Assembly: GCA_038247995.1 (NCBI GenBank)
Contig: JBBRUG010000177.1
Coordinates: forward strand, 1-12,226
Source of the DNA: JBBRUG01 sp038247995
GTDB lineage: Bacteria; Chloroflexota; Chloroflexia; Chloroflexales; Chloroflexaceae
Direction: 5' to 3'
DNA length: 12,226 bases
The notes under the pieces were generated by a model. It saw only the letters and a list, made by a program, of their open reading frames with translations. It was not told where the DNA came from and searched no databases. Below, in pieces: positions 1 to 6,082 of the stretch; within the stretch, counting starts at the first letter, position 1; each line of letters starts with the position of its first letter. Both the position numbers and the translations under genes were made by a program.

Positions 1-173
1 GAACCATTGAACCATTGAACCATTGAACCATTGAACCATTGAACCATTGAACCATTGAACCATTGAACCATTGAACCATTGAACCATTGAACCATTGAAC
101 CATTGAACCATTGAACCATTGAACCATTGAACCACTGAACCACTGAACCATTGAACCACGGAACCATTGAACC
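1..173. repeat. Octamer tandem array (GAACCATT)n
   Basis: The unit GAACCATT is repeated 21 times without a spacer, followed by a partial unit (GAACC). The first 16 units are identical. Units 17, 18 and 20 carry changes in the last two bases (GAACCACT, GAACCACT, GAACCACG), so decay is concentrated at the right end. The array runs off the left edge, so its true size is unknown. The period of 8 is not a multiple of three and nothing suggests it is coding. There are no unique spacers, so it is not a CRISPR. It lies about 110 bases upstream of the glycosyltransferase start. Confidence 0.97.
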
Positions 174-281
174 GGAACTGAGAACTGCAAACTATCAGCC
201 TGCCTGGTTCAGCATCGGAACTATCAGCTTCTGACTCCTGAATCCTGAATCCTGAATCCTGGCTATGGTATCATTGCGCCG
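174..281. repeat. Leader of the GT gene with short direct repeats
   Basis: This 108-base stretch between the octamer array and the glycosyltransferase start holds two copies of AACTATCAGC (190-199 and 219-228, 29 bases apart). It also holds a heptamer run, TCCTGAA three times at 236-256 followed by TCCTGG to 262. GAACTGA/GAACTGC at about 175-188 looks like a further decayed heptamer pair. I see no convincing promoter and no Shine-Dalgarno sequence before the ATG at 282. Confidence 0.8.
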
Positions 282-1550
282 ATGAAACGCCAACCCTTCC
301 CGCAGCCGATCCGCGTCGCAATGCTGGCCCGCGCCGTTTACCCGCTCCATGGCTTCGGCGGGATCGAGCGTCATGTGTTTCACCTGGTAACTCATCTAGA
401 GCGTCTTGGCGCGCAAGTGACGCTATTTGTGCAGCCGACAGCCGGTTCGATCGACGCCCCTGATGCCTGGCCCGGCAGCCATCGCCCAACGGCATTTGTG
501 ACGCTGCGCTACGACTACACCAGCCCGTTGTTGCCACCGAACGGGATCATTGGCCGGCAGATCAATTATCCCTGGTTTAGCTGGCGCGAGGGTTTACTGG
601 CCGCGCAGGGTGTGCGCGAGCAACGCTTCGATGTGGTGCATAGCCAGGGGCTGTGCGCAATCGGGTATGGCCTGATTCGCGCCCGCGACCCGCTGCTGCG
701 CCGAACGCCCTTTGTCGCCAACCCGCATGGCATGGAGGAGTTCCGCACCCCCGATTGGCGCAAGTGGCTTGCATATGCGCCCTTCCGCGCCCTCTACGCC
801 CTCGGCCACCGCCTGGCCGATCGTGCCATCGCCACCGATGCCTGCACCCGCGACGATCTGCCCCACTACCTGGGCGTGCGCCCCGAACGCGTGACGGTGA
901 TTCCCTCGGCGATTGACGCTGAGGAATGCCTGGAATTGGTGCAACCGGAACTGCGCAGCGAACTGCGGGCGCGCTTCGGGCTGGGGCAGGCCAACCCGGC
1001 GCTGCTCAGCGTGGGCCGGCTGGAACGCAACAAGGGCTTCCATGTGTTGATCAATGCCCTGGCCCGCCTGCGCAACGAATTGCCGCCCACCTGGCGCTGG
1101 CTGCTGGTCGGCGTCGGCAAGGAACGCGCGGCACTGGAACAACAGGCACGCAGCGCTGGGATCGCCGACCACGTTAGCTTTATTGGCCGCCTGAGCGATG
1201 CGGAACTGCACAGCCTCTACGAGGAGGTCGATCTGGTGATCCACCCGACACTTTACGAAGGCAGTTCGCTCGTTACCCTGGAGGGCATGATCCACCGTAA
1301 ACCAATGGTCGCCAGCGCCGCCGGCGGCATTCCCGACAAGGTATTCAACGATCGAAACGGCTATCTGGTGCAACCCGGCAATGTAGACGATCTGGTGGTT
1401 AAGCTGCGCAGCGCCCTCGCCCAACGTGAGCGTTGGCCGGCCTGGGGTGAAGCGAGTGTGCAGATTGTGCGGACAACCTTCGACTGGCCGATTGTGGCGC
1501 GCAAGACGTTGGAGCTGTATGAGGAGTTGTTGGAGCGGCAGGAAGGGTGA
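282..1550 (+). CDS. Glycosyltransferase family 4 (GT-B fold)
   Basis: A 422-residue retaining glycosyltransferase of the GT4 type, expected to move a sugar from a nucleotide-sugar donor to a cytoplasmic acceptor; the acceptor cannot be read from sequence. The N-terminal Rossmann half begins at RVAMLARAVYP (residues 11-21) with the family loop GFGGIERHV (24-32). The C-terminal donor half opens with LLSVGRLERNKG (241-252), and the EX7E signature is intact as E326 and E334 within YEGSSLVTLEGM. Length and domain order are normal for GT4. The ATG at 282 is chosen because the first beta strand starts ten residues later. It has no visible Shine-Dalgarno and is preceded by tandem repeats. No glycan-synthesis neighbours are visible, so its role (cell-envelope glycan, glycolipid or small-molecule glycosylation) is undecided. 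Confidence 0.93.
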   Translation: MKRQPFPQPIRVAMLARAVYPLHGFGGIERHVFHLVTHLERLGAQVTLFVQPTAGSIDAPDAWPGSHRPTAFVTLRYDYTSPLLPPNGIIGRQINYPWFSWREGLLAAQGVREQRFDVVHSQGLCAIGYGLIRARDPLLRRTPFVANPHGMEEFRTPDWRKWLAYAPFRALYALGHRLADRAIATDACTRDDLPHYLGVRPERVTVIPSAIDAEECLELVQPELRSELRARFGLGQANPALLSVGRLERNKGFHVLINALARLRNELPPTWRWLLVGVGKERAALEQQARSAGIADHVSFIGRLSDAELHSLYEEVDLVIHPTLYEGSSLVTLEGMIHRKPMVASAAGGIPDKVFNDRNGYLVQPGNVDDLVVKLRSALAQRERWPAWGEASVQIVRTTFDWPIVARKTLELYEELLERQEG

Positions 1551-1580
1551 GGGGACACGGGGACACGGGGACACGGGCAC
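1551..1580 (+). repeat. GGGGACAC octamer run after the GT stop codon
   Basis: Directly after the TGA of the glycosyltransferase there are three exact GGGGACAC units (1551-1574) and a decayed GGGCAC. The same octamer recurs, in the same orientation relative to the preceding gene, right after the yvcK stop (2776-2795). A degenerate form follows the murQ stop on the other strand. After it comes a 40-base spacer (1581-1620) containing AAGACCAAAGATCAAAAACT, a motif also echoed downstream of murQ. Confidence 0.9.
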
Positions 1581-1620
1581 GGAAGACCAAAGATCAAAAA
1601 CTAATGCCGGACGCGACTTT

Positions 1621-1725
1621 CCGTCGTCCGTCGTCGGTTGTCCGTCGTCCGTCGTCGGTTGTCCGTCGTCCGTCGTCCGTCGTCCGTCGTCCGTCGTCGG
1701 TTGTCCGTCGTCCGTCGTCCGTCGT
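1621..1725 (+). repeat. Heptamer array (CCGTCGT)15, left arm of inverted pair
   Basis: There are 15 contiguous 7-base units. Unit A is CCGTCGT and variant B is CGGTTGT; the order is AAB-AAB-AAAAAB-AAA. The last unit ends 7 bases before the yvcK Shine-Dalgarno, so the array sits in the presumed 5' untranslated region. Three units equal 21 bases, so all three frames stay open, giving a spurious heptapeptide-repeat extension upstream of yvcK. The reverse complement of this array forms the larger array at 2796-2956. Confidence 0.97.
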
Positions 1726-1732
1726 CAAATAC

Positions 1733-1738
1733 GGAGAG
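1733..1738 (+). promoter_or_regulatory. Ribosome binding site of yvcK
   Basis: GGAGAG lies 5 bases before the ATG at 1744. It fixes the start of YvcK downstream of the heptamer array and argues against longer in-frame starts inside or before the array. Only 7 bases separate the array end from this site. Confidence 0.8.
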
Positions 1739-1743
1739 TTCTT

Positions 1744-2772
1744 ATGTCAAACAACAATCCGCCGCGCCCACAGCGCCTGGTAACAATCGGCGGCGGTGGC
1801 GGCGTCAGCCAGGTATTGCTCGGCACGCGGCCCTACTTCGGCACACTCACAGCGGCGATTGCCGTGACCGACACCGGGCGCAGCACCGGCACCGCCCGCG
1901 CTGTGGCCGATATGCCCGCCCCCGGCGATGTGCGCAATACGCTCGCCGCGCTCGCCCGCGACCCGGACGCCCTGCTGGCTCGGCTGATGCAGCATCGGAT
2001 CAGTTCGCCGGCAGTGCCGCTGCTCGACGGCATGGCTTTCGGCAACTTGTTGATCGCGGCGCTGACCCAGATGACCGGCGACTTTGCCGAAGCGATCGAA
2101 GCGGCTAACCTGATGCTTGGCGTTACGGCGCGTGTGTTACCGGTTTCCACCGTCAGCACGCACATCTGCGCCGAACTCGCCGACGGCAGCGTGGCCGAAA
2201 ATGAACTGGCCGTCCGCGCGCTCAACAAAGCGCCGATCAGCCGGCTTTTTCTCTCCACGCCCGATGCGCCAACCTACCCGCCGGTGCTGCACGCGATTAC
2301 CCAGGCCGATGTGGTTGTGATCGGGCCGGGCAGCTTCTTCACCTCGATCCTGGCGACGCTGCTCTTTGATGGCCTTGCCGAAGCGCTCCGGCAGACCAAA
2401 GCGACCGTGGTGTTTGTTTGCAACACCACCACCCAACCCGGCCAGACCGATGGCTTCACCGCCTATGACCACGTGCGCCGGATCGTTGATCTGCTCGGCC
2501 CCGGCACGCTAGATGTCGCCCTGATCAACCGCAGCGAACACCTTGCGCCCGAGATCGTCGCCGCGTACGCCGCCGAGGGCCTCCACCTGCTGCGCCCGAC
2601 AGCGGAAGAGCTGTTGCAGATCAACGACCTGGGCGTGGCGCCGCTCATTCGTAACTTCGCCGAGGCTACCGACGGCAAGCGCACGCTCTGGAACAAACAG
2701 GACACCATCCGCCACGATCCGACGCTGCTCGGCCTGGCGCTGTGGAAGATTGCGTTGGAACGGGAGGAGTGA
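1744..2772 (+). CDS. yvcK: YvcK/GlmR-family protein (CofD-like fold)
   Basis: A 342-residue protein of the YvcK/CofD superfamily. In Bacillus, YvcK (GlmR) binds UDP-GlcNAc and stimulates GlmS, linking carbon supply to cell-wall synthesis; some members are called gluconeogenesis factors. Visible family motifs are the glycine loop IGGGGGVSQVL (15-25), PGDVRN (60-65), GNLLIAAL (100-107), GPGSFFTSIL (194-203) and CNTTTQPGQTDGFTAYDHV (226-244). The usual DDGGSSG element reads DTGRSTG (43-49), a notable departure at the nucleotide-sugar end of the pocket. The start is set by GGAGAG and by the motif-bearing strand 12 residues later. The gene converges on the nagA cluster, which makes GlcN-6-P. It sits alone, without the rapZ and whiA neighbours seen in Firmicutes, and is flanked by inverted repeat arrays. 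True CofD (lactyl transferase) is less likely because the TQPGxTDGxTAxDHV motif is YvcK-type. Confidence 0.88.
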   Translation: MSNNNPPRPQRLVTIGGGGGVSQVLLGTRPYFGTLTAAIAVTDTGRSTGTARAVADMPAPGDVRNTLAALARDPDALLARLMQHRISSPAVPLLDGMAFGNLLIAALTQMTGDFAEAIEAANLMLGVTARVLPVSTVSTHICAELADGSVAENELAVRALNKAPISRLFLSTPDAPTYPPVLHAITQADVVVIGPGSFFTSILATLLFDGLAEALRQTKATVVFVCNTTTQPGQTDGFTAYDHVRRIVDLLGPGTLDVALINRSEHLAPEIVAAYAAEGLHLLRPTAEELLQINDLGVAPLIRNFAEATDGKRTLWNKQDTIRHDPTLLGLALWKIALEREE

Positions 2773-2775
2773 GCA

Positions 2776-2795
2776 GGAGACACGGGGACACGGGG
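2776..2795 (+). repeat. GGGGACAC octamer run after the yvcK stop codon
   Basis: GGAGACAC, GGGGACAC and GGGGAC follow the yvcK TGA after three bases and run straight into the heptamer array. This is the same unit and the same gene-relative position as the run at 1551-1580. Confidence 0.85.
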
Positions 2796-2956
2796 ACGAC
2801 GGACGACGGACAACCGACGACGGACGACGGACGACCGACGACGGACGACGGACGACGGACGACCGACGACCGACGACGGACAACCGACGACGGACGACGG
2901 ACAACCGACGACGGACGACGGACGACGGACAACCGACGACGGACGACGGACGACGG
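2796..2956 (-). repeat. Heptamer array (ACGACGG)23, right arm of inverted pair
   Basis: There are 23 contiguous 7-base units, the reverse complement of the array at 1621-1725. Read on the - strand the units are A (CCGTCGT), B (CGGTTGT) and C (CGGTCGT, one step between A and B). The - strand order is AAAB-AAAB-AAB-ACC-AAAC-AAB-AA. Units at 2873-2921 are an exact 49-base reverse complement of 1621-1669. The array fills the gap between the convergent yvcK and nagA genes, where a terminator would normally be expected. Confidence 0.97.
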
Positions 2957-2963
2957 AAATGCG

Positions 2964-3012
2964 TCACTCATCACTCATCACTCATCACTCGTCACTCATC
3001 ACTCGTCACTCG
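2964..3012 (+). repeat. Heptamer array (TCACTCA)7 overlapping the nagA 3' end
   Basis: Seven units of TCACTCA or TCACTCG are contiguous. The last three (2992-3012) lie inside the nagA reading frame on the opposite strand and supply its stop codon and final residues (VTSDE). The junction TGCGTCACTCAT (2960-2971) is repeated exactly on the other strand at 5099-5110, in front of the kinase gene. Confidence 0.95.
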
Positions 3013-4146
3013 CCGCCCGCGGCAATACGTCGCCTGCAAGCGCAACGCAGCGTCGAAGATGAGCAGGTCGGCGTCGAAGCCGGGGCGCAGCAAGCCCTTC
3101 TGGTCGGCGATACCGGCGGCACGCGCCGGGTTGCGCGTGAGCATGGCCACAGCGTCGGGCAGCGGCACAGCGAGATCGTGTACAAGGTTACGCAGCGCCA
3201 GATCGAGGGTGAGTATGCTGCCCGAGAGCGTGCCATCGGGCAGGCGCGCGGCCCCACCGACGATCTGCACCGTCTGGCCGGCAAACTCGAAACTGCCAGC
3301 CGGCAGGCCGGCGCCGCGCAATGCGTCGGAGACAAGCACCGTACGTTCGGCGCCCAGCGCACCGATCACAATGCGCAGCATGGCCGGATGGACATGCACA
3401 CCGTCGGCGATCAGTTCACCTTGCACCTGCGCCGCCTCAAAAATCGCGCCGAGCGGGCCGGGTTCGCGGTGGCCGAGCGGGCGCATGGCGTTGCAACAGT
3501 GGGTCGCGTGGGTGAAGCCCCAGGGCAATGCAGCGCGCACCTGATCGTAGGTTGCATCGGTATGGCCCACGCTCACCGTGACGCCCGCAGCGACCAAGCG
3601 CCGGGTCAACGCCTCGGCGCCGGGCAGTTCGGGCGCCAGTGTCACCAGACGCAACCAGCGACCGGTTAGGGCCAAGATCTGCTCGGTTTCAGCCGGCTCA
3701 GGTGTACGCAACCATGATTTAGGATGCGCGCCGCGCCGAAGCGGGCTGATGTACGGCCCCTCCAGATGCGCGCCCAGGATTGTCGCGCCGGGGCCGGGAG
3801 CCTCAGCGGCAGCGCGCACAGCAGCGAGTTGGGCCAACGGCGGGCCGGCGGGCACACCAACCACGCCGGCCAGGAACGCCGTGACGCCGGTTGTCGGCGC
3901 CCAGGCGGCATAGGCGCGGATCTCGGTTGGATCGGTGGTATGCAACGCAAAACCGCCGCCGCCGTGGGTATGCACATCGATAAAGCCGGGGCACACAATC
4001 GCACCGGCCAGATCACGCACCTCACCCTGTGGCAGCGCCTGCGGCCCAACGGCCATAATCCGCCCGTCAGCAACGACGATCGCGCCGGGGCGCAGGCCGT
4101 CGGCATCAACCAGAGTGGCATTAGTGAGGGTGAAGGGAGAGTGCAT
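2992..4146 (-). CDS. nagA: N-acetylglucosamine-6-phosphate deacetylase
   Basis: A 384-residue cytoplasmic amidohydrolase that removes acetate from GlcNAc-6-P to give GlcN-6-P, closing the salvage route encoded upstream. Visible motifs are PGFIDVHTHG (53-62, H59 and H61), GAHLEGPY (125-132), VGHTDAT (193-199), THCCNAMRPLGHREPG (215-230), ADGVHVHP (247-254) and LVSDA (271-275). The likely metal ligands E129, H195 and H216 and the catalytic D274 sit almost exactly where the E. coli enzyme has E131, H195, H216 and D273. An in-frame TAA two codons upstream forces the ATG at 4146, which has only a weak AGGG site 6 bases away. It is the last gene of the cluster, 37 bases after the kinase. Its stop and last residues lie inside a tandem repeat, suggesting the C-terminal tail was recently rewritten. 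No NagB is seen nearby. Confidence 0.96.
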   Translation of the reverse strand: MHSPFTLTNATLVDADGLRPGAIVVADGRIMAVGPQALPQGEVRDLAGAIVCPGFIDVHTHGGGGFALHTTDPTEIRAYAAWAPTTGVTAFLAGVVGVPAGPPLAQLAAVRAAAEAPGPGATILGAHLEGPYISPLRRGAHPKSWLRTPEPAETEQILALTGRWLRLVTLAPELPGAEALTRRLVAAGVTVSVGHTDATYDQVRAALPWGFTHATHCCNAMRPLGHREPGPLGAIFEAAQVQGELIADGVHVHPAMLRIVIGALGAERTVLVSDALRGAGLPAGSFEFAGQTVQIVGGAARLPDGTLSGSILTLDLALRNLVHDLAVPLPDAVAMLTRNPARAAGIADQKGLLRPGFDADLLIFDAALRLQATYCRGRRVTSDE

Positions 4147-4162
4147 TGATTACCCTGAACAT
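4121..4162 (-). other. Possible 13-codon leader ORF overlapping the nagA start
   Basis: On the - strand a strong AAAGGAG (4172-4178) sits 9 bases before an ATG (4162) that is out of frame with nagA. The frame reads MFRVINALSLHPH and stops at 4121, past the nagA start. The good ribosome site belongs to this mini-frame rather than to nagA, whose own site is weak. It could be a coupling leader peptide or chance; nothing else supports expression. Confidence 0.2.
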
Positions 4163-4183
4163 AGGGGATTGCTCCTTTATGCG

Positions 4184-5092
4184 CTACAGCAGCCGCCGCG
4201 CCAGAATCAGCGTTCCCCGCGCCGGATCATCGACGCAAGTAAATGGCCCCCAGGCCGGCCCAAGGTCGGCGGTGATTCGCTCGCGCAGGTAGGAACTAGC
4301 GCACAACAGGCCGCCGGCCAGGGCCACCGGCGCGCTACGCAGATCCAACCGGCGCGCCAGCGTTTGCGCTACATGCACCAGTTCAGTGGCAGTATTATCG
4401 AGCAGATCGCGGGCATGCGGGTCGCCGGCATCAGCGAGCGCCAGGATGGGGCGGGTGAGCTCGGCGATCTCGGCCGGCACAACCGGCTTATGGTAGAACT
4501 GGTCGATCAGCGCTCGCGGCTCGGCCAGGCCCCAGAACTCAAGCACCGCCTGCAACAACGCATGCGCGTCGGCACGCCCATCGGCTGTCTGCGTGGCCCG
4601 GCGCAGCGCCTGCCGCGCAAGATCGTAACCACTGCCTTCGTCGCCGAGCAAATGACCCCACCCGCTGACCTGAAGCGTTGGGCCGGCCGAGGCGCGCCCG
4701 AAGCCGACAGCGCCCGTACCGGCGATCAGCGCAATCCCCCAACCAGCGGGCGTACCGGCGGCCAGCACCGGCTCGACATCGGCAACGACAATAAACTGTT
4801 CGGTGATCTGCTGGGCGCGAAACCAGGCTTCCAGTTCGGTGCGCACGAGCGGCGATTGCGCCCCGGCCACAGCCAGGCAGGCCGCGCCAATTGAGGCGGG
4901 CTGAACCTGTGCCGCCACCAGGGCCGCACGAATCGCCACGCCGAGCGCAGCAGTTGCCGCCGCCGCGCCAACCGTGTTGATGTTACTTGCGCCGGCGGAA
5001 GCGCTGCCGAGTAGGTTGAGATCCGCATCAGCAACGAGCGCGCGGGTCTTCGAGCCGCCGCCGTCAATGCCGAGGATGAGTGATGGCATCAT
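4184..5092 (-). CDS. BadF/BadG/BcrA/BcrD-family N-acetylhexosamine kinase (MurK/NagK-like)
   Basis: A 302-residue ASKHA-fold sugar kinase. It carries the phosphate-1 loop DGGGSKT (10-16), VADVEPVLAAG (103-113) with a likely catalytic Asp105, phosphate-2 loop IAGTGAVGFG (123-132) and the family block GWGHLLGDEGSGY (144-156), all as in N-acetylglucosamine kinases of the BadF group. In Clostridium acetobutylicum a kinase of this group, MurK, phosphorylates both MurNAc and GlcNAc and is encoded beside murQ, as here. The expected job is MurNAc to MurNAc-6-P and GlcNAc to GlcNAc-6-P, feeding MurQ and NagA. There are two adjacent ATG codons (5092, 5089); the first is given. No Shine-Dalgarno is visible because the upstream 96 bases consist of tandem-repeat material. 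Substrate preference cannot be read from sequence; glucosamine or another hexose is the alternative. Confidence 0.9.
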   Translation of the reverse strand: MMPSLILGIDGGGSKTRALVADADLNLLGSASAGASNINTVGAAAATAALGVAIRAALVAAQVQPASIGAACLAVAGAQSPLVRTELEAWFRAQQITEQFIVVADVEPVLAAGTPAGWGIALIAGTGAVGFGRASAGPTLQVSGWGHLLGDEGSGYDLARQALRRATQTADGRADAHALLQAVLEFWGLAEPRALIDQFYHKPVVPAEIAELTRPILALADAGDPHARDLLDNTATELVHVAQTLARRLDLRSAPVALAGGLLCASSYLRERITADLGPAWGPFTCVDDPARGTLILARRLL

Positions 5093-5093
5093 A

Positions 5094-5188
5094 GAGTAAT
5101 GAGTGACGCAGGACGCAAGACACAGGACGCAGGATACTCATAGTTTGGTCTTTAGTCTTTGGTCTTTGGTCCCCTTGTCCCCCTGTCC
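5094..5188 (-). repeat. Composite short-repeat spacer between murQ and the kinase
   Basis: Almost the whole gap is built of short tandem units. Read on the - strand after the murQ stop they are a degenerate GGGGACA run (5171-5188), four GACCAAA-type heptamers (5144-5171), four CCTGCGT-type heptamers (5106-5133) and TCACTCATTACTC (5094-5106). The order resembles the gaps after the GT gene and after yvcK. It separates two genes of one operon without a visible terminator. Confidence 0.85.
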
Positions 5189-6082
5189 CTATCCACTAAG
5201 CGCCGCCCGCACGTGCCCGCCGCTGGTCTCCAGGCGTTTGCGCGCTGCATCGGCATCAACGGCGGCGAGAACCATGACAATGGCTGTCTTTACGTCGCCA
5301 GCCCGTTCGAGCACATCCTGAGCTTCGGTGGGCGTAAGGCCGGTGGCGTCGGCGACGATGGCCACGGCACGACGGCGTAGTTTGGCATTGAGCGGTTGCA
5401 GATCAACCATCAAGTTGCCGAAGGTTTTGCCGAGTCGGATCATGATCGTGGTGGTGAGGGTATTGAGCACCAGTTTTTGCGCCGTGCCGGCTTTCATGCG
5501 CGTCGAGCCGGCGACGACTTCCGGGCCGACGAGCGGCGCGATCACGAGATCGACGGCATCACTCAGCGGCGAGGGATGCGAACAGGTGATTGCAGCGGTC
5601 AGCGCACCACGCTTGCGCGCTTCGGCCACAGCACCGATCACATAGGGCGTGCGCCCGCTGGCGGCTAGCCCTACCACAACGTCTGATGATCTGACGTTTG
5701 CGGCAGCGATGTCGGCGGCGCCATTAGCCGGATTATCCTCAACGGCTTCGACGGCGTGGGTAAGCGCCGGGTTGCCGCCGGCAATCAGGCCGACCACCAG
5801 TTCGGGCGGGGTGTTGTAAGTGGGCGGACACTCAGCGGCGTCGAGGACGCCCAGCCGGCCCGACGTTCCGGCGCCGCAGTAGATCAGCCGCCCGCCGTTG
5901 CGCATGCGCTGCGCAGTTTGCTCAGCCAGTTCGGCGATTGCCCCGGCGACGGCGCCGACCGCCAGCGCAACTTTCTGATCCTCGGCATTGATCAGGCTCA
6001 CAATTTCTGCCGCGCTGAGGCTGTCGATGGCGCGAGTCGCCGGGTTATTGGCTTCGGTTAGCGGAACATAGGTTGCACTCAT
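5189..6082 (-). CDS. murQ: N-acetylmuramic acid 6-phosphate etherase
   Basis: A 297-residue SIS-fold lyase that splits the D-lactyl ether of MurNAc-6-P to give GlcNAc-6-P and D-lactate. Full-length family blocks are present: CGAGTSGRLGVLDAAECPPT (69-88), GGNPALTHAVEAVEDN (102-117), GLAASGRTPYVIGA (138-151 region), GSTRMKAGTAQKLVLN and GNLMVDLQPLNAKL. E84 and E115 correspond to the catalytic E83 and E114 of the E. coli enzyme. The ATG at 6082 overlaps the anmK stop as ATGA and has AAGGA (6091-6095) at an 8-base spacing, so translation is probably coupled to anmK. It receives MurNAc-6-P from both AnmK and the downstream kinase and hands GlcNAc-6-P to NagA. MurQ is diagnostic of MurNAc use. Confidence 0.97.
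   Translation of the reverse strand: MSATYVPLTEANNPATRAIDSLSAAEIVSLINAEDQKVALAVGAVAGAIAELAEQTAQRMRNGGRLIYCGAGTSGRLGVLDAAECPPTYNTPPELVVGLIAGGNPALTHAVEAVEDNPANGAADIAAANVRSSDVVVGLAASGRTPYVIGAVAEARKRGALTAAITCSHPSPLSDAVDLVIAPLVGPEVVAGSTRMKAGTAQKLVLNTLTTTIMIRLGKTFGNLMVDLQPLNAKLRRRAVAIVADATGLTPTEAQDVLERAGDVKTAIVMVLAAVDADAARKRLETSGGHVRAALSG

Noticed and set aside
1..173. CRISPR array, or tRNA-like elements because the complement reads GGTTCAAT like a T-loop
   Set aside because: The units are 8 bases with no spacers, and no tRNA stems or anticodon arms surround the T-loop-like word; the match is a coincidence of the repeat.
594..1580. 328-codon open frame opposite the glycosyltransferase
   Set aside because: Antisense shadow in high-GC DNA with no recognisable domain. 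The + strand gene has intact GT4 motifs.
1426..1743. Upstream extension of the YvcK frame through the heptamer array
   Set aside because: The extension codes for PSSVV-type heptapeptides that are a by-product of a stop-free 7-base repeat, overlaps the glycosyltransferase end, and lies before a good ribosome site at 1733-1738.
2509..2967. Antisense frame running from the repeat array into yvcK
   Set aside because: Its N-terminal part is translated tandem repeat and the rest is the complement of conserved YvcK codons.
2773..2991. Bidirectional intrinsic terminator between yvcK and nagA
   Set aside because: No stem followed by a U-run is present. The region is tandem repeats; any termination there would have to be of another kind.
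5093..5188. Small protein gene in the murQ-kinase gap
   Set aside because: Short frames there are translated heptamer repeats without a ribosome site or domain.
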